NCBI GenBank assembly: GCA_023390115.1
Contig: JAEWDM010000019.1
Span: 124,001-188,000, forward strand
Direction of reading: 5' to 3'
DNA: 64,000 nucleotides
From: Bacillota bacterium
GTDB lineage: Bacteria > Bacillota > Clostridia > Acetivibrionales > DSM-27016
Shown piece after piece: positions 37,304 to 47,208 of the stretch. Numbering within the stretch: position 1 is the stretch's first letter; every line of letters starts with the position of its first letter. The translations under genes and the position numbers were made by a program. The notes beneath the pieces are model-generated. The model ran no database searches, had not been told where the DNA came from, and worked only from the letters and a program-made list of their open reading frames with translations.

Positions 37304-37600
37304 TCATTTCCCCAGAAAGTCTTGTATTCCCGCCTTCAGCCTCTCAATGTCCTCCTTGATGTATAAGGTATTAAAATAAAGCTTCAGATTCATAAAATCA
37401 ACCATAATATAGCTGTCATCCTTTTTCTCAAGCTTTATTATTTCTATTTGGCTCTGGTTCTTCATGATCATGTTTACAGAATAATCCGACAGGCATATCC
37501 CCGCAAAAACCAATGTAAAAAACAAAAGCAGCGTCATTATGCATTTTGTTTTATACCTTCTTGCCAGCTTAAATTTTTCAACCCTGCTCATTTTCAGCAT
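37304..37600 (-). CDS. Hypothetical small membrane protein between spoIIP and lepA
   Basis: The protein is about 98 aa. A basic N-terminus (KFKLARRYKTK) is followed by one hydrophobic helix (about 20-42) and a soluble tail of about 55 residues with repeated I/L/Y. ATG 37600 follows a G-rich ribosome site (GGGGGCGG). Downstream of spoIIP it may be a sporulation-stage protein (inference from neighbours). I do not recognise the family. Confidence 0.65.
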   Translation of the reverse strand: MLKMSRVEKFKLARRYKTKCIMTLLLFFTLVFAGICLSDYSVNMIMKNQSQIEIIKLEKKDDSYIMVDFMNLKLYFNTLYIKEDIERLKAGIQDFLGK

Positions 37601-37670
37601 ACCGCCCCCAAATAACAAAATCACGGAGTTTCAAAAGCATTCCGTGATTTTATTATTTCCATTTTGGGGA

Positions 37671-38933
37671 TTATTTATTTTCTTTCAGCACTTCATCTAT
37701 GGCCTCCGCAAGATATTTTACACTCTCCAAGCTCTCCTCAACGGTATTTCCGTCCGCCCCCACCTCTACAATCAGTGCTCCGTCGGTTACATGCTGGTTA
37801 TACCTGTTCATGCTCAAGTTCAAAGGCCTTGTAAGTCCTGGATACTTAGAATCCAGTTTTTGCTGAAGCTTCAGTGCAAGCTTAAAGTTTTCCCTCCAGT
37901 TGGGGTGCTTAAGCCTGCTTGACGTTCCCACAACAAACATTATCTTCGCGGTATTTTTATTATTTATCTGAGAAACGACCCTCAGCTTGGGCTGATCCAA
38001 ACTCAGCCCGTCCCTGTGTATATCCAGAACTACTTTAATTGAAGGATTGCCCTTTAATATGCTGGTAACTGTTCTGTACCCGGTAGTATAAGAGTTGTTA
38101 TAGTCATAGTCGTTAACAGTTCCGTTATGGACAACGCTGAGGCCCTTTTTTTCCAACGCCTGCGCAAGCTCCTCTCCTATCCTTACAACATTGTACCGGT
38201 TATCGCTGCTCCTGTTGGAAATTCCGCTTTTACCCAGCTCCTTTTCGTTCTTAAGATATGCCTCGGTGGTATGTGTGTGGTAAATAAGCACCTGGGGGCC
38301 TTTTTTATCAAAATTGATTTTTAATGGCTCCTTAATAAGCTTATCTATAACAGCATCATCTACTTTAAACTTTGTCTCATTCTGAACGGTAATTTTACCG
38401 TTATATGTCGTCTGTGAATCGGGGCTTCCGTTCTCATCCTCATATACTATGCTGCTTGCATCCTCTTTAAGCTGAGGCTTCGCTCCCTCCTGTCCCTGAT
38501 TATGAGCGGTATTGTCATATGTGCCGTGCTCTCCGGCCCTATTTGCCGTTTTCCCCTCCTTGCGGTTTAAAAGAGCCTGGTATTCATTATTATAATAGCT
38601 TGCTATAAACGGAGACTGGGCATTAATTATGGTAAGAGGATTGCTTAAGTCAACCGTGAACACAGCCTTTATAACACCTTTAAGCTCATTTGCAAAGGAA
38701 AAATCCACATTGCCGCTGTTATATATAGTATCAATTATGGGCAGAGATTTATTCAGCGTAGACTTGAAGCTCTCAACATCAATTCTGTTAATAATACTGC
38801 TATGCGTATCGGACAGGAATCTTCCTCCAAACATTCCCGCCGCCATAATCAAAAATGACATTCCTATAAATAAAACTGTCTTAAGAGTCTTGTACAAAAT
38901 ATTGCATCTGTGCTTTCCGTAAATTTTGCCCAT
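37671..38933 (-). CDS. spoIIP: Stage II sporulation protein P
   Basis: The 420-aa protein has an N-terminal membrane anchor (about 13-33), then a low-complexity linker. The SpoIIP cell-wall hydrolase domain has VLIYHTHTTEAYL, KVVLDIHRDGLSL and VEVGADGNTVEES, supplying the zinc His/Glu ligands. With SpoIID and SpoIIM it thins septal peptidoglycan during engulfment, and it is normally transcribed by sigma-E in the mother cell. It is strong evidence for a spore former. Confidence 0.95.
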   Translation of the reverse strand: MGKIYGKHRCNILYKTLKTVLFIGMSFLIMAAGMFGGRFLSDTHSSIINRIDVESFKSTLNKSLPIIDTIYNSGNVDFSFANELKGVIKAVFTVDLSNPLTIINAQSPFIASYYNNEYQALLNRKEGKTANRAGEHGTYDNTAHNQGQEGAKPQLKEDASSIVYEDENGSPDSQTTYNGKITVQNETKFKVDDAVIDKLIKEPLKINFDKKGPQVLIYHTHTTEAYLKNEKELGKSGISNRSSDNRYNVVRIGEELAQALEKKGLSVVHNGTVNDYDYNNSYTTGYRTVTSILKGNPSIKVVLDIHRDGLSLDQPKLRVVSQINNKNTAKIMFVVGTSSRLKHPNWRENFKLALKLQQKLDSKYPGLTRPLNLSMNRYNQHVTDGALIVEVGADGNTVEESLESVKYLAEAIDEVLKENK

Positions 38934-39210
38934 TTTGTCCTCCGTTTACAGGTAGTGGGGAATTATCATAAGCAATTCTCTTTATCATGACCTTGATATG
39001 TATATATTTGCTTTTAAAGAATTATATTCTTTAAGGGAGGATACTATTACTTTTTTAGGCGTAACTTATATGGCAAATAATAATCCTTGATTTACGCTAT
39101 ACTAGGCTATATAATATTTGTTTGTAGATATGTGTCGCAAAATGAGAATACTTTGTGAATTCGGAAATACAAGCTAATGCTTCCAAAAATAACATTACAG
39201 GGAGATTGAT

Positions 39211-39372
39211 ATGCTGACAAAAATTTTAATTATTACAGGTACCTTGCTGGTATTCGGGCTCCTCGCCTTTATGATGAACAGATCGATAAATAGGCATAAT
39301 TCCCGTCCCAAGGGCAAGGTAAAAAAAGGAAGAATGAAGTATATGCAGGAATCAAAAAGACCGGGGAAATAG
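39211..39372 (+). CDS. Small membrane peptide, 53 aa
   Basis: The frame is supported by AGGGAG 6-7 nt before the ATG. Residues about 4-22 form one hydrophobic helix (ILIITGTLLVFGLLAFMM), followed by a very basic tail (KGKVKKGRMKYMQ). It is divergent from spoIIP and followed at once by a hairpin. No family recognised. Confidence 0.6.
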   Translation: MLTKILIITGTLLVFGLLAFMMNRSINRHNSRPKGKVKKGRMKYMQESKRPGK

Positions 39373-39374
39373 CA

Positions 39375-39406
39375 GGCGGCATTTCTTTTCTTAAAGAAAT
39401 GCCGCC
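39375..39406. terminator. Bidirectional hairpin between convergent genes
   Basis: A 13-bp perfect stem GGCGGCATTTCTT/AAGAAATGCCGCC with a 6-nt loop lies between the plus-strand 53-aa gene and the minus-strand activase gene, which converge. The T tract is weak on both sides. Confidence 0.7.
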
Positions 39407-39413
39407 CTTGCGG

Positions 39414-42400
39414 TTAAATGCTCACGCTGCTTCCCCCGCTCTCTACGGCGGTGTTTATTCCCTTGAAAAGTGTCTTGGTTTCATAGTGTGCGTCACTGCT
39501 GTGAAGATTCTTAAATGCCACGGAAAGCATTAGCTTTATTCTGTTGAGCTGGTTGACTTCACTCGCTCCCGGATCATAATCCACGGCAACTATGTTGGCC
39601 TCCGGGTACCTCCTCCTGAGCTCCTTTATCATTCCCTTACCTGTCACATGGTTTGGCAGGCAAGCGAAGGGCTGCATGCAAACTATATTTTTGGCTCCGC
39701 CATTTATAAGCTCAACCATTTCAGCCGTCAGAAACCAGCCCTCCCCGGTCTGGTTCCCTATTGACAATATATCCTCCGCACCTTTTGCAAGCTCATATAT
39801 ACTGCAAGGAGGCTCAAACCTCTTGCTTTTCTTCAATGCCTTTTTCATTGTTCTTCTGTAATATTCCATGCCTGCTATGGCAGAATTATTAATGATTACG
39901 CTTTTTAAGCCCTCCGAAAGCTTTTTATGCTTAAAATTCAGGTTATAGGCCGAATACATGAAAAAGTCTATTAAATCCGGCATTACCGCCTCAGCACCCT
40001 CTTTTTCAATTACATCAACCACACTGTTGTTGGCTGTCGGGTGGAATTTAACCAGTATCTCACCTACCAGTCCAACTCTCGGCTTTAACTCATCAGTTAT
40101 TTCAATATTATCGAAATCGCCGACTATTTTATAAATGTTTTTCCTAAAGGTCTTATGGCTGCCGCTCCTGACCGAAGCCTTACACCTGTCCGTCCATGAT
40201 TCATACAGCATATTTGCAGAACCGGGCACCTTTTCATAAGGCCTCACCCTGTACAGAACTCTCATCAGCAGGTCTCCGTATACCAGAGCCATGAGGCTTT
40301 TGTTTATAAGGCTTCTGCTTATTTTAAAGCCGGGGTTCTTTTCCAGCCCAACCGTATTAAGCGAAATAACGGGGATGTTTTCAAAGCCGGCATCCGTCAA
40401 AGCCTTCTTAAGAAAGCCTATATAATTTGTGGCCCTGCAGCCTCCGCCGGTCTGCGATATTATTACCGATGTGCTGTCCAAATCATACCGCCCGGACTTC
40501 AGGGCCTCTATAAGCTGTCCTATAACCAGTATTGACGGATAGCACGCGTCATTGTTCACCCATTTTAAGCCCTCGTCTACCGCCTTTTTGTCAACAGACG
40601 GAAGGATTTCCACCTTATATCCCGAAGCGTTAAACGCCTCCTCGACAAATTGAAAATGAATAGGAGACATCTGAGGCGCCAGAATAGTATGCTTTTTTCT
40701 CATTTCTTCGGTAAATACCGGCCTTTGCGGCAATGGGCGAACCCGGGACGGGCTCATCCCGCTTCTGTCCCTTTCATCCATTGCGGCCTTAAGAGAACGC
40801 ATTCTGATTCTTGCCGCGCCTAAATTATTACCTTCATCAATTTTCAGAACGGTGTATATTTTATCATAGTCATTCAGTATTTCCTGAACCTGATCGGCAG
40901 TTACGGCATCTAAGCCGCATCCGAAGGAATTAAGCTGTACCAGCTCAACATTTGACTGTCTCTTTACAAAGTCCGCGGCAGCATACAGTCGTGAGTGATA
41001 TACCCACTGATCAACCACTCTTAAAGGCCTCTGTATATTCCCAAGATGCGCAACTGAATCCTCAGTCAATACCGCCATACCCAGCTCTGTAATTATGTTG
41101 GGTATGCCATGGTGTATCTCAGGGTCTACATGGTAGGGTCTTCCGGCAAGGACAACGCCCTTTCTTCCGGTAGCCTCAAGGTATTTAAGTACCTCCTCTC
41201 CCTTATCCCTTATATCCCGCTTTGCACGCTCCTCCTCCATCCACGCTTCTTCAACCGCGGCAAATACTTCGTTTTTAGGGATGCCAAAGGCCCTCAGTTC
41301 CTCATAAAGCCTTTCGGACAGCCTTTTTCTATCATGGTAAGGAAGGAAAGGATTCATAAAGCTTATGCTTTTTTCCTTAAGCACATCCATGTTGTTCTTA
41401 ATAACCTCAGAATAGGATGTAACAATGGGGCAATTATAGTGGTTGTCGGAGGCCTCCTGCTCCTTTTTTTCATAGGGCAGGCTGGGATAAAAAATGAAAT
41501 CCGCACCGCTGCCGATAAGGCTCATTATATGACCGTGCACTAATTTTGCAGGATAGCACACAGACTCCGAGGGTATCGTCTCAATGCCCAGCTCGTAAAC
41601 GCTCTTGGAGGATCTGGGAGAAAGCAGCACCCTGAATTTAAGCCGGTTAAAGAAGGTAAACCAAAACGGGTAGTTCTCGTACATATTCAGCACTCTGGGT
41701 ATGCCTACCGTCCCCCTTACGGCATCCTCTTTTTTCAAAGGCTTATAACTAAAAATTCTTTTATACTTATAGTCATAGAGATTGGGAAGGCCATCTGTCC
41801 TCGCCTCTATTCCCGCTCCCCTTTCACACCTGTTTCCCGATATGAATTTTCTATCCTCTTCAAAGCTGTTTACAGTCAGGAGGCAATTGTTGCCGCAGAG
41901 TCCGCACCTTCTCATTTCAGTGCTGCAGCTAAAGGACTCCAGCCTGCCTTCTTTAAGCAGGGTGCTCTCGTACCCTTCCTCAAAGCCGTCCCTCGCCAGC
42001 AGCGCGGCACCGAAGGCTCCCATGAGCCCGGCTATGTCGGGCCTTATGACCTCTCTTTCGGAGATTATTTCAAAGCTCCTTAATACTGCATTGTTATAAA
42101 ATGTCCCCCCCTGAACTATAATTTTATTTCCAAGCTCTTTGGGGTTCCTTATTTTTATTACCTTAAAGAGAGCATTCTTTATAACGGCATATGACAATCC
42201 CGCCGAAATATCCCCTACCGTGGCGCCCTCCTTCTGGGCCTGCTTTACCCTTGAATTCATAAACACCGTGCACCTTGAGCCTAAGTCAACCGGCCTTTCG
42301 GACTTCAACGCCTCCGCCGCAAACTCCTCCGCACTCATATTAAGGGAATGGGCAAAGGTTTCTATAAATGAACCACATCCCGACGAGCAAGCCTCATTGA

Positions 42401-43727
42401 GCATAATGCTGTCGATTACACCGCTTTTTACCTTAAGGCACTTCATATCCTGTCCGCCGATATCGAGAATAAAATCCACTCCCGGAAGGAAGAACTCGGC
42501 AGCCTTATAATGGGCCACGGTTTCTATTTCTCCAATATCAACATAAAGAGCACTTTTTAGGAGGCTTTCCCCGTATCCCGTAACAGCGGAGCTGGCAATG
42601 CGGGCACCGGCAGGCATTGCGGCATAAAGCTCCTTTAAAATTTTTATCGCGGACTTCAAAGGGCTTCCCTCGTTGCTTCCATAGTAGGAGTATAAAATAG
42701 CCCCTTCACTGTCAATAAGCGCCGCCTTTGTTGTGGTTGATCCGGCATCTATCCCCAGAAAGCAGTCTCCCTTAAAATCCTCAAGCTTCTTTCTTGCTGC
42801 AACACTCCTGCTATGCCTTTCGCTAAAATCCTTCAGCTCACTGTCATTCTGAAACAGCAGCCTTAGCCTCTCAACCTCATTTGAGGAAGCATTATTTATG
42901 GCAGGCAGCCTGGCGCTTAACTGCTCAAAAGACATTGGCGCCTCGCCTCTTGAGGCCAGGGCGGCACCGATAGCCACAAAAAGCTGGGAATTTTCAGGAA
43001 ATATAACCTGGTGCTGCTCCATACCAAGTGTTTCAATAAACCTTTTTCTAAGCTCGGATAAATAATACAGAGGACCTCCAAGAAACGCCACATTCCCCCG
43101 GATTGGCTTTCCGCACGCCAAACCGCTTATCGTCTGGTTTACGACAGACTGAAAAATGGAGGCTGCGATATCCTCTCTTGCCGCCCCCTCATTTAAAAGA
43201 GGCTGTATATCGGTTTTTGCAAAAACCCCGCAGCGGGCGGCTATAGGGTAAATCATCCTGTAATCCTTTGCAAGCCGGTTTAAGCCCGCGCCATCGGTTT
43301 GAAGAAGGGATGCCATCTGGTCTATAAACGCGCCTGTCCCCCCTGCACATGTGCCGTTCATCCTCTGCTCCACACCGTTGTCAAAATACGTTATTTTTGC
43401 ATCCTCCCCGCCAAGCTCTATAACCACGTCGGTCTTTGGGATATACCGTTCTATGGCGGTTGTCCCTGCAATTACCTCCTGTATAAACGGCAGGCCAAGC
43501 CACTGGGCCACCGAAATGCCCCCTGAGCCGGTAAGAGTCACCGTTATTTTGTCATTTGCAAAGCTTTCATATGCTTCGCTCACTATTGTAAATATTGTTT
43601 TTCTTATATCGGAAAAATGTCTCTGATACTTGCTGTAAACAACGTTTTCGTCAGCATCCAGTATTACGAGCTTAACTGTGGTTGAACCTACGTCCAGACC
43701 TAAATGCAATAGTCTATCCATATACAT
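39414..43727 (-). CDS. Giant acyl-CoA dehydratase activase-like protein
   Basis: This protein is 1437 aa. Two BadF/BcrA-type ATPase modules lie in tandem: one from residue about 7 ([16 protein letters not shown], then [16 protein letters not shown]) and one from about 325 ([16 protein letters not shown], then [17 protein letters not shown]). A DUF2229/HgdB-like half follows with Cys motifs. Each ATPase pair in known activases holds a [4Fe-4S] cluster and uses ATP to drive a very low potential electron into a dehydratase. No dehydratase subunits are adjacent, so the target is unknown. ATG 43727 is chosen with GGGAAGG 7 nt upstream; a longer frame to 43898 is not family-like. Confidence 0.88.
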   Translation of the reverse strand: MYMDRLLHLGLDVGSTTVKLVILDADENVVYSKYQRHFSDIRKTIFTIVSEAYESFANDKITVTLTGSGGISVAQWLGLPFIQEVIAGTTAIERYIPKTDVVIELGGEDAKITYFDNGVEQRMNGTCAGGTGAFIDQMASLLQTDGAGLNRLAKDYRMIYPIAARCGVFAKTDIQPLLNEGAAREDIAASIFQSVVNQTISGLACGKPIRGNVAFLGGPLYYLSELRKRFIETLGMEQHQVIFPENSQLFVAIGAALASRGEAPMSFEQLSARLPAINNASSNEVERLRLLFQNDSELKDFSERHSRSVAARKKLEDFKGDCFLGIDAGSTTTKAALIDSEGAILYSYYGSNEGSPLKSAIKILKELYAAMPAGARIASSAVTGYGESLLKSALYVDIGEIETVAHYKAAEFFLPGVDFILDIGGQDMKCLKVKSGVIDSIMLNEACSSGCGSFIETFAHSLNMSAEEFAAEALKSERPVDLGSRCTVFMNSRVKQAQKEGATVGDISAGLSYAVIKNALFKVIKIRNPKELGNKIIVQGGTFYNNAVLRSFEIISEREVIRPDIAGLMGAFGAALLARDGFEEGYESTLLKEGRLESFSCSTEMRRCGLCGNNCLLTVNSFEEDRKFISGNRCERGAGIEARTDGLPNLYDYKYKRIFSYKPLKKEDAVRGTVGIPRVLNMYENYPFWFTFFNRLKFRVLLSPRSSKSVYELGIETIPSESVCYPAKLVHGHIMSLIGSGADFIFYPSLPYEKKEQEASDNHYNCPIVTSYSEVIKNNMDVLKEKSISFMNPFLPYHDRKRLSERLYEELRAFGIPKNEVFAAVEEAWMEEERAKRDIRDKGEEVLKYLEATGRKGVVLAGRPYHVDPEIHHGIPNIITELGMAVLTEDSVAHLGNIQRPLRVVDQWVYHSRLYAAADFVKRQSNVELVQLNSFGCGLDAVTADQVQEILNDYDKIYTVLKIDEGNNLGAARIRMRSLKAAMDERDRSGMSPSRVRPLPQRPVFTEEMRKKHTILAPQMSPIHFQFVEEAFNASGYKVEILPSVDKKAVDEGLKWVNNDACYPSILVIGQLIEALKSGRYDLDSTSVIISQTGGGCRATNYIGFLKKALTDAGFENIPVISLNTVGLEKNPGFKISRSLINKSLMALVYGDLLMRVLYRVRPYEKVPGSANMLYESWTDRCKASVRSGSHKTFRKNIYKIVGDFDNIEITDELKPRVGLVGEILVKFHPTANNSVVDVIEKEGAEAVMPDLIDFFMYSAYNLNFKHKKLSEGLKSVIINNSAIAGMEYYRRTMKKALKKSKRFEPPCSIYELAKGAEDILSIGNQTGEGWFLTAEMVELINGGAKNIVCMQPFACLPNHVTGKGMIKELRRRYPEANIVAVDYDPGASEVNQLNRIKLMLSVAFKNLHSSDAHYETKTLFKGINTAVESGGSSVSI

Positions 43728-43992
43728 ATGCAGACCTTCCCGGGGAATACAAAAAATCCCCTCCGGGCTCTGCATTCTGCGCCCCCTTTGATTTACTTTT
43801 AAACAAAGCCTCACTATATAATATAAAAAGCCCTTCGGCAAAGATTTTTCTAAAGTCCGCACAGCATATATAAATACAGAAATTCTTATTTTATACATGC
43901 TTTCTTCTTATATTAACATATATGCCGGTAATAATAAAGATATCAAATTTTCCAAGCCACGGGCGCACATATAAATTTTATTATTTCTTAAG

Positions 43993-44035
43993 ATGCAAAA
44001 AAGACAGAACACAATAATGTCCTGTCCTTTTGCAT
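43993..44035 (-). terminator. Terminator, duplicated copy
   Basis: ATGCAAAA ... GACAG pairs with CTGTC ... TTTTGCAT. It is homologous to the lepB terminator at 44696-44733 and part of the duplicated segment. Confidence 0.65.
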
Positions 44036-44082
44036 TTGTTATTTATTAAATGTTTGTTAACATTTAATAAATATTTAACTTG

Positions 44083-44160
44083 CTGCTTGTTCCACAATGG
44101 CCCGGCGTTTTTAAACGGCAGGAATCTGAACACAGCCTTGCCCGATATGTCCTTTATCTC
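44083..44160 (-). pseudogene. Fragment of a second signal peptidase I gene (3' end)
   Basis: About 26 codons, IKDISGKAVFRFLPFKNAG then PLWNK, are identical in sequence to the end of lepB at 44765-45295. Homology starts abruptly at 44160 and continues past the end of the gene to the terminator. The lepB stop TAG is CAG here. The remaining 5' part of the copy is absent; the 72-aa membrane gene lies there instead. It is probably the relic of a tandem lepB duplication. Confidence 0.8.
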
Positions 44161-44177
44161 CAAATATTTAAAATAGT

Positions 44178-44396
44178 TTATTCCTTATCCTTAGAAAAAT
44201 AGATATATAATCCAAGTAAAAATACCAATAACACTCCTATATACTGCACTACAGGAATATGGCTGGTTAAATTAGGAGAGAAATGTTTGTCAAGCTTATC
44301 TAAATGCAGCGATATCTGAGCCAGCATAATATTGATGGTAAATGTTAAAATCGAAAAGCTCACGAGGACAATACCGAGAACCTTTTTTGTCTTCAT
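44178..44396 (-). CDS. Small two-helix membrane protein, 72 aa
   Basis: Two hydrophobic segments (about 5-27 and 48-67) are separated by a polar loop (HLDKLDKHFSPNLTSH), ending in SKDKE. GGGG lies 7 nt before the ATG. It sits between the lepB fragment and the intact lepB, so it may have been brought in when the copy was broken. No family recognised. Confidence 0.6.
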   Translation of the reverse strand: MKTKKVLGIVLVSFSILTFTINIMLAQISLHLDKLDKHFSPNLTSHIPVVQYIGVLLVFLLGLYIYFSKDKE

Positions 44397-44695
44397 TTCA
44401 TAACCCCTGCCTTTGCTATAATCTTTACTTTGGAATGTCTTAAGCTTAATCTAAATAATAGACACAATGTATGCTCACTACTAAAATTACGCAAGCAGCC
44501 GCTTTAAAGTGATGTAACATTTATGAGCTGCCAGTTACTATCTTGGAATTCCTTAACAAAACTATCATAACATATATTACCATAGAATAAAATGTAAGTC
44601 AACTAGCATTAATGTCTTAAATTGTTTCTGTATAAAGAAACTTATTTATTCTTTTTTGAGGGGTATTTGACAGTTGAATAGAGAAAAAGAACAGT

Positions 44696-44733
44696 AAAAA
44701 AGGCAGAACTCAATAGCAGTCCTGTCCTTTTTT
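44696..44733 (-). terminator. lepB terminator
   Basis: The stem AAAAAAGGACAG/CTGCCTTTTTT on the minus strand ends in a T tract, about 30 bp after the lepB stop. The rest of the 368-bp gap (44397-44695) is AT-rich and shows no gene. Confidence 0.75.
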
Positions 44734-44764
44734 AATTATTAAATGTTTATTAATGTTTAATTTG

Positions 44765-45295
44765 CTACTTATTCCACAACGGCCCGGCATTTTTAAACGG
44801 CAGGAACCTGAACACAGCCTTGCCCGATATATCCTTTATCTCCACGGGCCCTATCACCCTGCTGTCTATGCTGTTCATCCTGTTGTCTCCCATTACATAT
44901 ATATACCCCTCGGGAACAGTGAGCTTTGCATAAAGGGGATCATTCGCAACGGTGGTATTTCCGAGAATATAATCCTCCTTCAGTTCCTCTCCGTTAAGCA
45001 GCACCTTTCCGAACTTTATTTCTATGCTGTCTCCCGCAACTGCTATCACCCTTTTTATAAGAGGACTTCTTTCGGCACCAACCTTATCCTCAACATCCAC
45101 AGTAACTATATCCCCGTACTTAAGCCTGCCCAGCTTAGGTGAAATCTTCTCCACCCACAGATTATCATTATTGTGGAGCGTAGGCTCCATAGATTCCCCG
45201 TCAACAATAGTCCTCTGCACAACAAAATTTACAATGAGCAGTCCTATAGCCACCGCAAGGGCAATATGGAAAGCCCAGCTCAGTACTTCCTTCAA
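44765..45295 (-). CDS. lepB: Type I signal peptidase
   Basis: The 176-aa (or slightly longer) membrane protease removes Sec signal peptides outside the cell. One N-terminal helix (AFHIALAVAIGLLIVNFVV) is followed by the catalytic Ser in VDGESMEPTL, Lys in PLIKRVIAVAGD, and box E MGDNRMNSIDSR. The in-frame TTG at 45295 is 25 nt from the strong AAGGAGG. At the ideal 7-nt distance the codon is ACG (45313-45311), which would add MAKNPA in front. The true start is uncertain. A broken second copy lies downstream. Confidence 0.9.
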   Translation of the reverse strand: MKEVLSWAFHIALAVAIGLLIVNFVVQRTIVDGESMEPTLHNNDNLWVEKISPKLGRLKYGDIVTVDVEDKVGAERSPLIKRVIAVAGDSIEIKFGKVLLNGEELKEDYILGNTTVANDPLYAKLTVPEGYIYVMGDNRMNSIDSRVIGPVEIKDISGKAVFRFLPFKNAGPLWNK

Positions 45296-45399
45296 AGCAG
45301 GATTTTTAGCCGTATCTATCCCTCCTTAGAGTCAATGCACAGCCTCTGTCAAATATTATCCCCGGCTATGGCATTGAATAAATCCTTTATTAATTAATT

Positions 45400-47184
45400 T
45401 TAACCGTTAGTCATTTTAATATGCAGCTCCTTAAGCTGTTTAGCCTCGACAGTATCCGGCGCATTGGTCATGGGACATGAAGAATTCTGCACCTTCGGGA
45501 ATGCAATGACATCCCTTATGCTGCTTTTCCCGGCCATAAGCATTACAAGCCTGTCAAGTCCATAGGCCATGCCCCCATGAGGAGGAGTCCCATACTTAAA
45601 GGCCTCAAGCAGAAATCCGAACCTCTCGCTTACCTGCTCGTCAGTCAGGCCTATAAGCTTAAACAGCTTCTGCTGCAGCTCATGGATATGAATTCTTATG
45701 CTGCCGCCGCCTATTTCAACCCCGTTTAATACAATATCATAAGCCTTTGAGCGTACCCTTCCCAAGTCCGAATCAAGGTACTGTATATCTTCATCCATCG
45801 GAGACGTAAACGGGTGGTGCTTTGCGGCCCAGCCCTTTTCATCCTCATCATATTCGAACAGGGGAAACTCGGTAACCCATAAAAACTTAAACTCGTCCTT
45901 TTTAAGGAGATCAAGCCTTCTCGCAAGCTCAAGCCTCAGTTGTCCGAGTGCATCATATACTATACTGTTTTTATCCGCGATAAAGCAAATTAAATCCCCC
46001 GGCTCGGCTTTTGTCTCTTTTAATATGGCATCAATTTCGTCCTGGCTTAAAAACTTGGTAATTGCAGACTTAAGCTCATTCTCCTCAACCGCAATCCACG
46101 CCATACCTTTTGCCTTATATATTTTTACAAACTCTACAAGGCTGTCTATCTCACGCCTTGAAAATTTGGCCCCGCAGCCCTTTGCGTTTACCGCCCTTAC
46201 GCTTCCCCCATTTTTGACGGCATCGGCAAACACCTTAAAGCCGCAATTCTCCACAATATGAGACAAATTCACAAGCTCTAAGCCAAATCTTATGTCGGGC
46301 TTATCCGATCCGAACCTGTCCATAGCCTCCTTATAAGGCATCCGTATAAACGGCGTTTCCAAATCTATGTCCAGTGCCTCCTTGAAAGCCTTCTTTATAA
46401 AGCCCTCATTTACCGTAAGGACATCCTCAACATCTACAAACGACATTTCAACATCTATCTGTGTGAATTCAGGCTGCCTGTCGGCCCTCAAATCCTCATC
46501 TCTGAAGCATCTTACCACCTGAAAATACCTGTCAAAGCCCGATACCATGAGAAGCTGCTTGAACAGCTGCGGGGACTGTGGCAGTACAAAAAACTTTCCG
46601 GGCTGAACCCTGCTTGGCACAATATATTCCCGCGCCCCCTCAGGAGTGCTTTTGGTAAGCATGGGAGTTTCAATTTCAAGAAAACCGTTTGCGTCATAGT
46701 AGTCCCTGGCAATTTTAGCAACCCTGTGCCTGAGCATTATGGTTCTCTGCATATCCGGCCTTCTCAGGTCTATATACCTGTACTTGAGCCTTACATTTTC
46801 ATTCACATCGGAGTCTTCCTCAATATAAACCGGAGGAGTCTCGGCCTTATTTAATATCCTGAGCTCTTTTGCGGCAATCTCAATTTCACCGGTGGGTATT
46901 TTAGGGTTTACAGTCTCGGGATCCCTTTTCACAACCTGTCCCACTATTGCAAGCACATACTCATTTCTGATGGTTTCGGCCTTTTGAAACAGCTCGGTGC
47001 TTATGGCACTGTTGAAAACCACTTGGAGCAAGCCTGTCCTGTCTCTCAAATCGATAAAGACCACTCCCCCAAGATCTCTTCTTTTATGCGCCCAGCCCAT
47101 AACGGTAACAGACTCACGCACATTGGCAAGCCCAAGCTCGGAACATTTGTGGGTTCTTTTCAAACCATATATTGATTCTCCCAT
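45400..47184 (-). CDS. aspS: Aspartyl-tRNA synthetase
   Basis: The 594-aa class II synthetase has an N-terminal OB fold for the anticodon (VTVMGWAHKRRDLGGVVFID), motif 2 FRDEDLRADRQPEFTQID, the bacterial GAD insertion and motif 3 GLDRLVMLMAG. GGAGGAG precedes the ATG. It lies 24 bp after hisS, so it is cotranscribed and controlled by the same T-box leader. Confidence 0.97.
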   Translation of the reverse strand: MGESIYGLKRTHKCSELGLANVRESVTVMGWAHKRRDLGGVVFIDLRDRTGLLQVVFNSAISTELFQKAETIRNEYVLAIVGQVVKRDPETVNPKIPTGEIEIAAKELRILNKAETPPVYIEEDSDVNENVRLKYRYIDLRRPDMQRTIMLRHRVAKIARDYYDANGFLEIETPMLTKSTPEGAREYIVPSRVQPGKFFVLPQSPQLFKQLLMVSGFDRYFQVVRCFRDEDLRADRQPEFTQIDVEMSFVDVEDVLTVNEGFIKKAFKEALDIDLETPFIRMPYKEAMDRFGSDKPDIRFGLELVNLSHIVENCGFKVFADAVKNGGSVRAVNAKGCGAKFSRREIDSLVEFVKIYKAKGMAWIAVEENELKSAITKFLSQDEIDAILKETKAEPGDLICFIADKNSIVYDALGQLRLELARRLDLLKKDEFKFLWVTEFPLFEYDEDEKGWAAKHHPFTSPMDEDIQYLDSDLGRVRSKAYDIVLNGVEIGGGSIRIHIHELQQKLFKLIGLTDEQVSERFGFLLEAFKYGTPPHGGMAYGLDRLVMLMAGKSSIRDVIAFPKVQNSSCPMTNAPDTVEAKQLKELHIKMTNG

Positions 47185-47208
47185 TTTCTCTCCTCCATAA
47201 TGACTTTA

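Noticed and set aside
43728..43898. N-terminal extension of the activase protein
   Set aside because: The extra 57 codons have no ribosome site and no family similarity. GGGAAGG before ATG 43727 decides the start.
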